Positions 1 through 12,025 of a stretch of DNA of 64,000 nucleotides are shown in pieces; position 1 is the stretch's first letter, and each line of letters opens with the position of its first letter. The notes beneath the pieces are model-generated. The model was given only the letters and a program-made list of their open reading frames with translations, was not told the origin of the DNA and ran no database searches. The translations under genes were made by a program, and so were the position numbers. Source of the DNA: Symsagittifera roscoffensis (Eukaryota > Xenacoelomorpha > Acoela > Convolutidae); contig NC_087063.1 in the NCBI RefSeq assembly GCF_963678635.1, positions 23,566,701-23,630,700 of the forward strand, in the 5' to 3' direction.

Positions 1-3
1 CAA

Positions 4-3000
4 GTGATGCGGATACTGGGTGGATTGTTAGAAAGAGAAGTGACCAGAGATGACCCCGAGTGGACAGCAGCAGTGGCATCGCTAACAGTCAGTGAGAAGG
101 TGAAGATCATGCCGTCCAGACAACAGCACGAAGAGAACAAGAGGGATTGTAGGACAATAGTTCAGCAACTAGTATCCTCAATACCCCAAGAGATTTTAAC
201 CAGTACTTCTTACGGACGGAAAGAACAGGGGAGCAGCAAGCGAAAGAAAACCGTCACCTTTGTAGACCGGGAAAAAGAGGGTGAAGAGGTAGAACAAAAT
301 CTGCTGCAAGACTATTTGTCCGGGGAGAAGGATGAGGAGAAAAACCAGCGATCACAAGATCAACACCCGGGACAAGGAAATTTGTCCGGGGAGTCTGAGA
401 TAAACGAGGAAATTCCTGATGAGAAACAGGACCGAGAGAACAAGGTTTTGTCCGGGGAGTTCAGATGGATGCGAAGAAAGCACAGACATGATCTGGAGGA
501 GCGTGCAGTCTACAGCACAACCTCTTCGACAGATGATGATTCCCGAAACTCAGGAATGGACACCTATTCAGACAGGAACTCGAGTTCAGGATCCGAGCTC
601 TCAGAACTGGCGATACACACGCTACTAGTGGAAACTCGGGCGAGAGACCTGGACAGAGAGGTGTACCAGGATCCTGACAGTGATCGCTACCTAATACCAA
701 GCGAAAGAGTCTTTGACAACGCAGCGGATGACTTAGAAACGATAGCGGTATCGAAACGTTCGATAAGCCTGTTGCCGCAGAAAGAGGTAGTCAGGACTGA
801 TCTTCAGCCGTTTCAACAAGAAACACAACCGTTGGCGAAGATTTGGTGCGTTAAGATGGAAGAAGACACACATCAGCCCAACGAGCTGAACAGTCAGATG
901 AGAGTCATGAAGACGTACTTGAAGGCGAGATACAGACTCTCGGACCTTCTAAGGGCGCAGAGAAATGATCGCATGACAAGCAACCTAAAAAGGTGGATAG
1001 AAAACGGTGCACCTGACAAAGGTGACCTGGAAGAAGACAGCTATAGGATCCTGAGACAATACTTCATGCAGAAGGAGGGGAGATTATATCTGAACAAGGA
1101 CGGGATCGTGGCTTGCAGGAGAAGAGAAGAAGACAAGGTCTTATACAAATATAACGCGATAGTGTTGCCGCAACTCTATCAGACAGAACTATTATTCAGG
1201 TCGCATGATCAGATGGGCCATCAAGGGATCGACAAAGTGTATCAGAGGATCCTGAAGCGCTTTGAATGGCCTGGGATGAAAAAGGCATGCGAGAAATGGG
1301 TGACAGCATGTCTGTCATGCCAACAGGTCAAGGATCCTAGGAAGTTGCGATTTCCTTTACAATCAATTGAGTCGTCTGAATTCAACGAGGTGGTGCAGAT
1401 AGATCACCAGAAGATATGCATGACAGACAGCGGTTACAACCAAGTCTTGGTCATGATAGATCACTTCACGAAGTATGCAGAGGCCGTGCCCTGCATCACT
1501 GCCTCGGCGGAAGAGACATGCGACCACCTGATCAATACGTGGATAGCAAGACACGGATGTCCAATGACGTTTCAATCGGACAATGGACGGCTTTCGTAGG
1601 CGAGCTTACGAAAGAGCTTATGAGACGGTCACAAGTCGCTCAGGCTCACTCCACGACATATCACCCTCAGACGAATGGCTTAGTGGAAAGACAGAATAGG
1701 ACGTTAGTGTCGATGCTGAGGGTATATTGTTCCAGGTACATGACCGATTGGGACAGATACCTTCCACAGGTGATGGGAGCTTATAATAGCACGCAACACT
1801 CCACCACTGGAGTCAGTCCACACATGATGCTGACGGGACACGAGAAGTCTTTACCCTTGACATTCTTCTACCCAGAGTATGAGGGAAAGAAATCGTCCTC
1901 ACAGTTCTACGTGAGGGATGTGATCAAACGCTAATAGGAGTTGAACGATTTGTGTAGACGAAACACTCAGCAGGCACAGGCAAGGCAGAGGAAAAGATTC
2001 GACAAGAAAGCAGCTGGTGCAAAGGCCTACTCGGTGGGAGACTACGTATGGGTATTTCAGAACGTTATACCACCGAAAGGAACAAAGAAGCTTCTAAAAA
2101 AGTGGAGGGGACCCTTCATGACTACGGAGGTGCACCAGGAGGGACGTTTTTATAGACTGAGTACTGGCCGAGCCGCCCACTACGAGAACATCAAGCCACA
2201 CAATCCATCGACAGAAAACTGGTGTATACCTGCAGACATGGAAGAGGGGGATTATCTAATGATGGACCCTGCTTGTGAGATCAATGAAAAAGGCACCAGG
2301 GAGAAGAACGATGGAAACGAAGTCGTAGAGGAAGGCACGGATACACCATTGGACCTGGATCCCAACGAACAGATCGAAGCAGACGATGAAACCTTGCCCT
2401 ACGCAGAGGAAGATTGGCAGGATTCCGAACAGACAGAGATTCCCAAGAACATGGAACCAGATCTTCCGTTCACGATGCAGACTCGTCAGAAAGACGGGAT
2501 GAGACCAAGAAAGAAATACAATCCTTACGGTGACGACTTTGTAGTGGATAGGATAGATCTAAAGAAAATAGTGGAGGAAGTAGTGGGTTTAGAGGAAATA
2601 ACCGTGTCACAAGACATTGACATAGTCGATGATCACAACGATGAGTGGGTTGACGACTGGTCGAAACCCGAGGTGGAACTCGACGATGAGCAACAGCAGT
2701 CAAATGAACAAGACCTGACGAACCTGCGTGTCTCAGAGTGGCTGAACGAAATGACATCGGACCCTGAAAAGACCAGCGTTACGATTCAAGACGTAGATCG
2801 CGAAAGCGCGAAATACATTAAGACCGAACGAGATGATCCTTCCTGGGCTGCCCAGGAAGGACAACTTCTCATTCCAGCTTCTAATCTTGACTTAATACCC
2901 GGTATGCGATCGACGGGGACGCCGATGGATATTTTTGTCCGGGGAGTGGGGGTAGAACTTACCCACACTGAAAACTTGATAATAAAAAAATTGAGAATAG

Positions 3001-3557
3001 CAAGAGAAACAGGAAACTTAGAAGCAGAAACAGGCGAAGAACCTAAGAAACCTGACATAGGCAGGGTAGTTGAGTCATATTTTAACTTACCAAATGAATA
3101 TTCAAGTAACATAGTACTAACAGATAGTGATTTCATACTCACAAACAGAACATGTGCGATAGCAATCACCGCAGACATGAGTTTTAGGACGGCGCTAGCG
3201 GCAGATTTTAAGAGGGAATACAAAAACGTGGAATTCCTTTGGAAGCAAAGACCAGGGATAGGGGGCGTAGCAGCCTTACCCCCGGCGGTGTCGCAGATAC
3301 CGGAAAAGTACTTATGCTTCTTGGTAACGAGGGCGACAGAGAAGCAGCACGTGGACCCAGAAAACCTAGTCTTGTCTTTGACGAGGCTGAGGGACTTCCT
3401 TGTGGAAATGGACGTGAAGGAGCTTTCGCTTCCAGTGTACGATCCAAATAGAGGAAGACTGCATCCTCGGGAATTGTACGCGCTTGTACACGTGATATTC
3501 TCTGATACGAACATACAAGTGTATCTACATAAGAAATATTACTTAAGTATAGGCTGA
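4..3557 (+). pseudogene. Ty3/gypsy-like pol 3' portion: linker, integrase, macro-like C-terminus (left copy, broken)
   Basis: Fossil copy of the pol 3' end, with about two breaks. The first ~1.1 kb is a charged linker normally found between RNase H and integrase; it contains three LSGE peptides encoded by the same 13-nt DNA word. The HHCC zinc finger follows at about 1200-1330, the integrase catalytic core at about 1390-1720, a GPY/F-like chromatin/DNA-binding region at about 2020-2200, an acidic low-complexity stretch, and a conserved C-terminal domain at about 3110-3540 resembling TARG1-type macro domains. The pol polyprotein would copy and integrate the element; the roles of the acidic and macro-like parts are unknown. 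The upstream part lies outside the window. Confidence 0.85.
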
Positions 3558-3963
3558 GTGATGAGCGAGAGGGTGTTAGGCCAAAGACCAAGTTGCATGT
3601 AATATGTGATATGTGTGTTATGTTATGTTATGTTATGTTATGTGTTAGGTTATTAAGATCATGGGTAAGTAAGCGTTAGTGACCATGAACAACTAAATGA
3701 CGATTTTGGGAATAGATCCAAAGTTTGGATTGTCCAATCTTAGGTCGAATTCCAAAATTTTAGAAACCAATTGATTTTAATAAATTTTAGGATAAATATC
3801 TTTTTATCTGAACTGTCTTTAAGCAAATTTTAACGATATATATAAAGGTGAAACTGACAGGTGTGACAGTCGTGATTCCTTTTCTAGATCCTGATTGATC
3901 ATTTAATTGCTCACTTGAGTCAAAACTTGAAATCGAAATCAAATCAAACTTGGAAAGAACAGT
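3558..3963 (+). promoter_or_regulatory. Inter-ORF spacer with TATA box (left copy)
   Basis: About 400 bp between the pol stop and the giant-ORF start. It holds a (TTATG)n microsatellite at about 3618-3642, an AT-rich stretch, and a strong TATA-like element (TATATATAAAG, 3837-3847) about 117 bp before the ATG at 3964. This layout suggests an internal promoter for the giant ORF. I considered an LTR: there is no polypurine tract before it, no primer-binding site after it and no TG...CA boundary pair, so a promoter-bearing spacer is the better reading. Confidence 0.6.
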
Positions 3964-6900
3964 ATGGACAATTTCAACCTGGATGAATTGATGGACCTGG
4001 CAGAGGCATATGTAGGACCGATGGTAGATGCGATCTATCGTCGGCTGATCGAACGAGACTTCGCTCTGGAGGACCCAGAGGTGGTCATGTTGCTGACCGC
4101 CCTGATTAACATCTTGGGGCACGACAACCGTGGGGACCGCCCCACGGAAGTCCTGTTGATGGCAGCATATGGAGAAAGAGGAGTACTAGACCGCCCGAAC
4201 ATGAGAGTGATGAGGTGGAGAAACGGGGCTCTCTCAGGGAGTGACTTGGCGAATGAGCCTGGGTTGGGAAGTTCTAGGACTTACCAACCAGGTGAGATGC
4301 CAATGCCCTCCAAGCCCAAACCTGGGCTGACGAGAATGCATCGGGAGATGAACAGCGAGGCGACCTCGTCTGGTTCACCACTGAGAGCAGCTGTGCCACC
4401 AAAAGGGGCGAAAGTAACACAGAAGGTTCAGACGAACCAAACCATACAAGATCTGGACGAGATGAACGATCAGTTGAGAAGTACGAAGAAGGAGTTAGAC
4501 GATATGACGAAGACCATGCTGGCGATGGAGGAAGACCGGGACATGTGGAGAAAGTTGTTTGAAGACTGCAACAAAAAGCAGGGTCAAGAGATCGAACGCT
4601 TAAGGCAGGAATACAAAGAGCGATCGGAGCAGGTGGCGTTGACGACGTCCATTGAGAAAGTGATACCTGCAAGGGATATTCCTCGTGGGAGGTCCCCGAT
4701 GGAGCTCTTGACACCTCGAGAAATGAGTCAAACAACGGAGACACGGCTTCCAGCAGAGACGAACCGAGTAACAATCCCGGATCCTAGTGACACCTTGGGT
4801 GATCCCGTCGTAGAACAGACAGTGAGAAAACTGATAGAGACCGCTGGACGATTGGTCGCTAACAAGAATGCACCAGGTTCCGGGGTGACTGCACCCTATG
4901 GATCGATTGACGATACGGGCAGAGTACAACTCTCCCAGACAGTAATCAGACAAGGGATGAGTAACGTGACACCACTCATGGGGAACTCGAGAATCCCAGA
5001 GAGGAAAGTAAGGAAGATGCCAGCGAAGAAAGTGTCTCGTGTAATAGACGTGCAGAAGAATAATCAATTGAAGTATAATTTCACGGGAGTTCCGGAGACA
5101 GATCCGAGAGCATGCTTCAATCGAGCTACCTGGAGCCCGGCTGTGAACCTGCAGCAACCACCACTCGGGACATCTCACCTGATATTGGGAGACAGCTTAG
5201 TCAGAGTGCTGTCGAATTTGAGGACCTCATGGGTCACCACGTTGATGGCCTTTGGAGGCGCGACGATTGCCCAATTATATCGCATGGTGGAGCTGATGAA
5301 TCCAGGGAAGATACCCAATGTGATGATCTTAGTTGGGACGAATGATATCTCCAGAGGATCAGATGAGCAGGAAGCACTGTGGGAATCAATGATGGTGTGT
5401 TTGTTTACTACTCTCTGGCAGAAGTTCAGTTGCGCGGTACTGACCGTTTGCACGGTGCCAATGAACGCAAGAAGCCTGACAGCATCAGGAAGAAGGCACA
5501 ACGAGGGAGTCATGAGATGGAACAACATCTTGAGAAACCTAGCAAATCGAAATGCCGGAAGAATGATCCTCATGGACATTGAACATGAATTGAGAGCCAT
5601 GGATCAAGCCAGACTGACCACAGATGGCATCCACTTCGACAGTGTCGAAGGACAAGCTTGGTTGAATCGAGTCTTCCAAGAACGGTTGGATGAGCTGGAA
5701 GCAGAACTCTTTGACACAGGAGTGCTGAAGGAAGAGGGAACGGTGAGTGATACGGTGATCACCACCTTTGTACCTCCTAACCTGGAAACACGCTTGGGTA
5801 CGGTCCCAGCCGTCACAAATTACCGGCAACAAAGCTCCGGTGAACCAGGTCGAAGAACAGACGTACAAGATCGGTTGGGAGAAGCACCGATGAGGAGGAC
5901 AATTCATCCTAGGAAAAGGATAGGACCTGTCAACCAACCAATCGAGGAAGTAGCAGGCACATCCAGATCGGACACTAGATCGGAGACGACGAGTACCAGT
6001 CGAGAGGAGAGACCGAGCAGAGGCTCATTGATGTGGTCGCGATCCATACCGTCTCCTTGGCATATATACAAAGAAGAACTAATGAAGCTGGACCTACAGA
6101 GAGTGAGCTTCATCGAAGATGCAAGGAGGATGCTGAATGGAGCGACGCTATCCGTCAGCAGATTGTACTCGATAACCGGCGTAGACTGGTTGATAGCCGC
6201 TAGCATAAATTTCAGCTCCACGACGGCCTTGAGATTTGCCGACTTGGAGGGACTGCCCTCCAACAACACAATAGGACCTGTGAATGCAAGACCGTTGCAA
6301 GATGTGAGATTGAACCATGATGAGAGGAATCGTGAAGAAAGGCCAGGAAGATTCCTGACGGCGAGAGCGCCGATTGGACAACACGTGAAGATATTTAGGC
6401 AATTGACGACACCACCTGGTCATGTGAAGGAGAGAGTGTACCCAAAACTAGTGAACCAAGATGGTGATGCCCAGAGATATGGCGGATTGACAGCGATAAA
6501 GAAAGATGAGACCATCTTCGCCGCCTACGACAAAGCAGAGATGAGAAAGGCCAAAATCATGGTAGTAGCGAACTCAGAGTTCGTGTACACCTCTAAGTCT
6601 TTGTTTTGGCCGGACGTCATAATGCTGGCCGCAGTTGACCTAGACCTATTGCAATCAGTGTCATTGGCTATAGGGGTACAAAGGCAGACAGAAATGAACC
6701 CGATAACGATTGTGTTTTCTGGCATCAATGACCATCTACACAGTAGAGGTTTTCTGAGCAGGCTCAGAGATCCTGCAACAGCAGAAAACGCAGTATGGCC
6801 AGCGATAAAAGACATCCTGGAGTCAATGGGTGAAGTGGTAGACGCGACAAAGGAGGGATCATTCAATAAAGTGACGTTGAGAGTAGTCTTTGCGTTGTCT

Positions 6901-9638
6901 CCGGGATATGCACATCTCCCGGATGGACTGAAATTTGTGTATGCAATGGTAGCCTTACTTTCGGAGGGAAAATATGATGTGATCATATCAGCCCCGAATC
7001 GCATGATAGAAATGGAGAACCTGAGGCCACTTAAGGCTGAACTGCCTGCAGTATGGTCAGATATCTCAAACGCGATGAGAGGGTTCAAGGACCACGCGCT
7101 ACACATGTTGGTGTTGGACGAAGTGCTGGGGTTGGAACTGTCCAACTTCAGTCGGCAACTCAAACTGAAACCAGGAATAGATGACGACCATCGAGTGATC
7201 ACGGCGATGTCCAACGACTTGTGGTTCCGAGCAATGGAAGTGGCGAGTGAAGATACGAGAAGAAAGAATTCACTGGAGACGAGAGCTCATCTGGAAGCGA
7301 TGGTGCTGAGAACCAAGCCGGAAGCAAACCAGTGGCTACACCTGAATCCGAGAGTAGCGGCATTGGGTGCAGATGCTTTTCAGCAAGGCCCAGTAATGAT
7401 CACTAAGATACACGCCTACTTGTTGAAGGAGGTGAACCTGGCGGAAAATGCCGGAGAAAAGACAGCTGAGTTCGTGAACAGAATGTGTCAGATTACTATG
7501 GAAACCTTCTGGACCCAGGAAGTGAACGAACAGGAGGGATTTGAAAGGACAGACAGCATGCTAGAAGGGTTGGGAGCCGGATGGACCGCGTCCTTCTTGG
7601 CAAAAGTCTACCCGAAAGTCTCGCACTACTTGATAAAGGAATTCCTCCAAGCGGTAGTGAAAGTATCGATAGTGGAATTAATAGCCTTGTTCGTGACATT
7701 TGGAGCGGAGAATTTCGTGAAAGGACCGGCGATACTGCTTACGGATGGAATACAGAACCTGCGACTAGATGGACTTCTGACATTGATCGCAATAACCCAC
7801 GGAAACTTGGGAGGACTGATGAAACTGGCACGTTGTCCAGAGCAGATGAAAGAGAGAGTGAGGAATCTGGATATGAAGAAATCCACAGACTCGTGGAACA
7901 AAATAAGAGACCTGAGACACACTCTTATCCAATATCTCTTGCAGCAGAATCGCTTTGGAACCGGAGAAGACGAGACAATTGAAAGAGAGGAAGATGTTAG
8001 ACGACATGTTGGAGGCATGCCGCTGTTAACAGATTTGAGCTTAGCTATGAGAATCGATCCCTTGGCGCTGATCAGAGGAGTCACGGAGTTCGTGACAGTG
8101 ATCTATGGACCAGCAGTCACCTTTGCGTTCCCTGACGTTAAAATGGAAGCATATAGGAGGTCGGTGTTGCACCTGAACCTCATATCGGCAGTGGACGGTA
8201 GTACACTGAACTGGTGTGAGCAGCACGCATTGCGAGAGCTCATGGGTGAAGATCTGTTATTTGCGAAAATATCGGAGCCAGAGATGACAGTCATCAATTT
8301 TGACGATCACTTCTGTGACCGCATGGGAGAAGTAGAAAGAGGGCACATCGAGGTGTTTCCAAAGCTTTGGAATCTGAGGCCCTATGACAAAACGAATGGT
8401 GAAATGACCAGAGTGCCTCGTCTCACAGCAGCGTATCACAAGGTGAGAGAAGAGACGAAGGACTGGGGCGATTACAAGAAGCTACCCGAAGCAATCCCTG
8501 AATTCCCTCTGATAAGAAGGATGTTGCTCGGAGCAGTCTCCGTAGTACAAACTCCTAGGTTGAGAGCATTCGAAACCAATGAAAGGAGAGTAGGGAATTT
8601 CTCGGCGACGATGGATCCATACTTCGTGGGGAGAAATGCAGCCGTGTTACAGTACACACGATTTGCGTACACGGATCAAGCGACGAGAAGGCGAATAAGC
8701 AACGCTGCTACTCCCAAGCCTGAAGGATTTGATGAGGAATGGAGGGGACTAGGCTTAGCTCCAATGAAGATGAGAGGCAGGACTGAATTGCCTGAAGCCT
8801 CAGTAATCCTGACCAGTGTGAGAAAAGAGATGAAAGTTGCGGGAATATTGCAGACGAGAATTTTCCTAGCACCCTTCGGCTGCGAAGAAATCAAAGTGGT
8901 CCATGGAGAAGAGGAAGATAAGTCGGCCGGTACATTGCTCATACCGAGATTCCAGGAAGAAGCCGACAAAGACGAACAAGGACCATCGAACTCGAATAGG
9001 GACAAGTCAGAAGGAGATGACGGACAGGGTGGAAACCGTCAGACTGAAGAACCCATGCAACAAGATCAAGCTGGTGGGGAGGACGACAGGGCATCGACAG
9101 GAGGAACATCCAGCCTGGATTTCAATATCTTCAGTGATCTTGAGAATAATGCAGACACGTTGGAAACGACTGAGCCAGCGGATGAAGGCATCTCGACACT
9201 GGAACCTCCGTCAGCCTTTGAGGAGAGGAAACGGAATTTGCCGGAGAGCAGCTCTCCTGGCAATACAAGAAATAACGATCAGAGAATCCTCATGGAATCA
9301 CCTCGGAGGAGAAGAATAGAGGCCTCAGCCAGAGTACCTTTCTTGGGAACGCTACCCGAAGAAGAATGGGAAGTACATCACCGAGACCACGAGAGTAGGA
9401 CGGGATGTAAGCTGGACAGAGTGGCGTTCATGGAAGAAGTCTGGACTGTGATTCAGAGCAATGGGACCCAGTCCATTCTCAAAACAGGTCTCAATCAACC
9501 CTTGATGAGAGAAGTACTTGACAAGCTTGATGAGTGTGAAGGGAGACTGAGTGAGTTATTGATCGACTCAGCCACTGATGAGAGTGAAGCGAATTCTCCC
9601 ATCAAGATGACACCGCAGGACAATGAAGGAGAGGTGGT
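3964..9638 (+). CDS. Giant ORF with SGNH-hydrolase-like domain (left copy, cut at the duplication junction)
   Basis: A long open frame starts at an ATG just after the TATA-bearing spacer and stays open to the duplication junction near 9638, where it reads into duplicated integrase DNA and stops at 9675. Residues ~140-240 look coiled-coil and charged. Residues ~400-570 match SGNH/GDSL hydrolases: a GDS nucleophile block near 410, a GTND block near 457, and a DGIH block near 551. A second region around residue 918 carries a GINDH motif in a similar setting, perhaps a diverged second SGNH-like fold. The rest is unrecognised. SGNH enzymes are esterases or lipases; in this element it may serve particle or membrane biology, which is inference. 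It could instead be a gag-like structural protein with an acquired fold. Confidence 0.75.
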
Positions 9639-9679
9639 AACTCTATCAGACAGAACTATTATTCAGGTCGCATGATCAG

Positions 9680-12025
9680 ATGGGCCATCAAGGGATCGAC
9701 AAAGTGTATCAGAGGATCCTGAAGCGCTTTGAATGGCCTGGGATGAAAAAGGCATGCGAGAAATGGGTGACAGCATGTCTGTCATGCCAACAGGTCAAGG
9801 ATCCTAGGAAGTTGCGATTTCCTTTACAATCAATTGAGTCGTCTGAATTCAACGAGGTGGTGCAGATAGATCACCAGAAGATATGCATGACAGACAGCGG
9901 TTACAACCAAGTCTTGGTCATGATAGATCACTTCACGAAGTATGCAGAGGCCGTGCCCTGCATCACTGCCTCGGCGGAAGAGACATGCGACCACCTGATC
10001 AATACGTGGATAGCAAGACACGGATGTCCAATGACGTTTCAATCGGACAATGGAACGGCTTTCGTAGGCGAGCTTACGAAAGAGCTTATGAGACGGTCAC
10101 AAGTCGCTCAGGCTCACTCCACGACATACCACCCTCAGACGAATGGCTTAGTGGAAAGACAGAATAGGACGTTAGTGTCGATGCTGAGGGTATATTGTTC
10201 CAGGTACATGACCGATTGGGACAGATACCTTCCACAGGTGATGGGAGCTTATAATAGCACGCAACACTCCACCACTGGAGTCAGTCCACACATGATGCTG
10301 ACGGGACACGAGAAGTCTTTACCCTTGACATTCTTCTACCCAGAGTATGAGGGAAAGAAAACGTCCCCACAGGTCTACGTGAGGGATGTGATCAAACGCC
10401 AACAGGAGTTGAACGATTTGTGTAGACGAAACACTCAGCAGGCACAGGCAAGGCAGAGGAAAAGATTCGACAAGAAAGCAGCTGGTGCAAAGGCCTACTC
10501 GGTGGGAGACTACGTATGGGTATTTCAGAACGTTATACCACCGAAAGGAACAAAGAAGCTTCTAAAAAAGTGGAGGGGACCCTTCATGATTACGGAGGTG
10601 CACCAGGAGGGACGTTTTTATAGACTGAGTACTGGCCGAGCCGCCCACTACGAGAACATCAAGCCACACAATCCATCGACAGAAAACTGGTGTATACCTG
10701 CAGACATGGAAGAGGGGGATTATCTAATGATGGACCCTGCTTGTGAGATCAATGAAAAAGGCACCAGGGAGAAGAACGATGGAAACGAAGTCGTAGAGGA
10801 AGGCACGGATACACCATTGGACCTGGATCCCAACGAACAGATCGAAGCAGACGATGAAACCTTGCCCTACGCAGAGGAAGATTGGCAGGATTCCGAACAG
10901 ACAGAGATTCCCAAGAACATGGAACCAGATCTTCCGTTCACGATGCAGACTCGTCAGAAAGACGGGATGAGACCAAGAAAGAAATACAATCCTTACGGTG
11001 ACGACTTTGTAGTGGATAGGATAGATCTAAAGAAAATAGTGGAGGAAGTAGTGGGTTTAGAGGAAATAACCGTGTCACAAGACATTGACATAGTCGATGA
11101 TCACAGCGATGAGTGGGTTGACGACTGGTCGAAACCCGAGGTGGAGTTCGACGATGAGCAACAGCAGTCAAATGAACAAGACCTGACGAACCTGCGTGTC
11201 TCAGAGTGGCTGAACGAAATGACATCGGACCCTGAAAAGACCAGCGTTACGATTCAAGACGTAGATCGCGAAAGCGCGAAATACATTAAGACCGAACGAG
11301 ATGATCCTTCCTGGGCTGCCCAGGAAGGACAACTTCTCATTCCAGCTTCTAATCTTGACTTAATACCCGGTATGCGATCGACGGGGACGCCGATGGATAT
11401 TTTTGTCCGGGGAGTGGGGGTAGGACTTACCCACACTGAAAACTTGATAATAAAAAAATTGAGAATAGCAAGAGAAACAGGAAACTTAGAAGCAGAAACA
11501 GGCGAAGAACCTAAGAAACCTGACATAGGCAGGGTAGTTGAGTCATATTTTAACTTACCAAATGAATATTCAAGTAACATAGTACTAACAGATAGTGATT
11601 TCATACTCACAAACAGAACATGTGCGATAGCAATCACCGCAGACATGAGTTTTAGGACGGCGCTAGCGGCAGATTTTAAGAGGGAATACAAAAACGTGGA
11701 ATTCCTTTGGAAGCAAAGACCAGGGATAGGGGGCGTAGCAGCCTTACCCCCGGCGGTGTCGCAGATACCGGAAAAGTACTTATGCTTCTTGGTAACGAGG
11801 GCGACAGAGAAGCAGCACGTGGACCCAGAAAACCTAGTCTTGTCTTTGACGAGGCTGAGGGACTTCCTTGTGGAAATGGACGTGAAGGAGCTTTCGCTTC
11901 CAGTGTACGATCCAAATAGAGGAAGACTGCATCCTCGGGAATTGTACGCGCTTGTACACGTGATATTCTCTGATACGAACATACAAGTGTATCTACATAA
12001 GAAATATTACTTAAGTATAGGCTGA
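9680..12025 (+). CDS. Ty3/gypsy-type integrase with GPY/F-like region and macro-like C-terminus (right copy)
   Basis: Open frame of 781 codons from a methionine inside the zinc finger. The methionine is only the first available start after the duplication junction, so the N-terminal part of pol is absent here. Visible: second half of the HHCC finger (CLSC near residue 33-36); catalytic D64, D123 and E159, giving the D,D(35)E spacing of retroviral-type integrases; YHPQTNG before the glutamate; a GPY/F-like segment (KKWRGPF) after residue ~300; an acidic region from ~residue 350; and a final domain (~635-775) whose order of motifs parallels OARD1/TARG1 macro domains. The integrase would insert element cDNA into host chromatin. 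Whether this copy is expressed is doubtful because nothing upstream drives it. Confidence 0.85.
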   Translation: MGHQGIDKVYQRILKRFEWPGMKKACEKWVTACLSCQQVKDPRKLRFPLQSIESSEFNEVVQIDHQKICMTDSGYNQVLVMIDHFTKYAEAVPCITASAEETCDHLINTWIARHGCPMTFQSDNGTAFVGELTKELMRRSQVAQAHSTTYHPQTNGLVERQNRTLVSMLRVYCSRYMTDWDRYLPQVMGAYNSTQHSTTGVSPHMMLTGHEKSLPLTFFYPEYEGKKTSPQVYVRDVIKRQQELNDLCRRNTQQAQARQRKRFDKKAAGAKAYSVGDYVWVFQNVIPPKGTKKLLKKWRGPFMITEVHQEGRFYRLSTGRAAHYENIKPHNPSTENWCIPADMEEGDYLMMDPACEINEKGTREKNDGNEVVEEGTDTPLDLDPNEQIEADDETLPYAEEDWQDSEQTEIPKNMEPDLPFTMQTRQKDGMRPRKKYNPYGDDFVVDRIDLKKIVEEVVGLEEITVSQDIDIVDDHSDEWVDDWSKPEVEFDDEQQQSNEQDLTNLRVSEWLNEMTSDPEKTSVTIQDVDRESAKYIKTERDDPSWAAQEGQLLIPASNLDLIPGMRSTGTPMDIFVRGVGVGLTHTENLIIKKLRIARETGNLEAETGEEPKKPDIGRVVESYFNLPNEYSSNIVLTDSDFILTNRTCAIAITADMSFRTALAADFKREYKNVEFLWKQRPGIGGVAALPPAVSQIPEKYLCFLVTRATEKQHVDPENLVLSLTRLRDFLVEMDVKELSLPVYDPNRGRLHPRELYALVHVIFSDTNIQVYLHKKYYLSIG

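Larger units (their letters stand above)
1172..9638 (+). repeat. 8.47-kb tandem duplication, left copy
   Basis: This segment and the next are the same sequence head to tail, with only a few dozen differences by eye (above 99% identity). It begins inside the pol linker and ends inside the giant ORF. The junction at 9638/9639 joins giant-ORF sequence directly to the sequence found at 1172. There is no evident microhomology at the join. Corresponding points are offset by 8467-8468 bp through most of the unit and 8458 bp at its end. Confidence 0.93.

Noticed and set aside
3208-3591. Long frames antisense to the retroelement ORFs (also 4274-5178 and 7496-8084)
   Set aside because: Shadows of well-supported coding frames on the opposite strand, low-complexity serine/proline composition.
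3558-3963. Spacer as a shared LTR between two tandem retroelements
   Set aside because: No polypurine tract before it, no primer-binding site after it, no convincing TG...CA ends, and no third copy after 21367.
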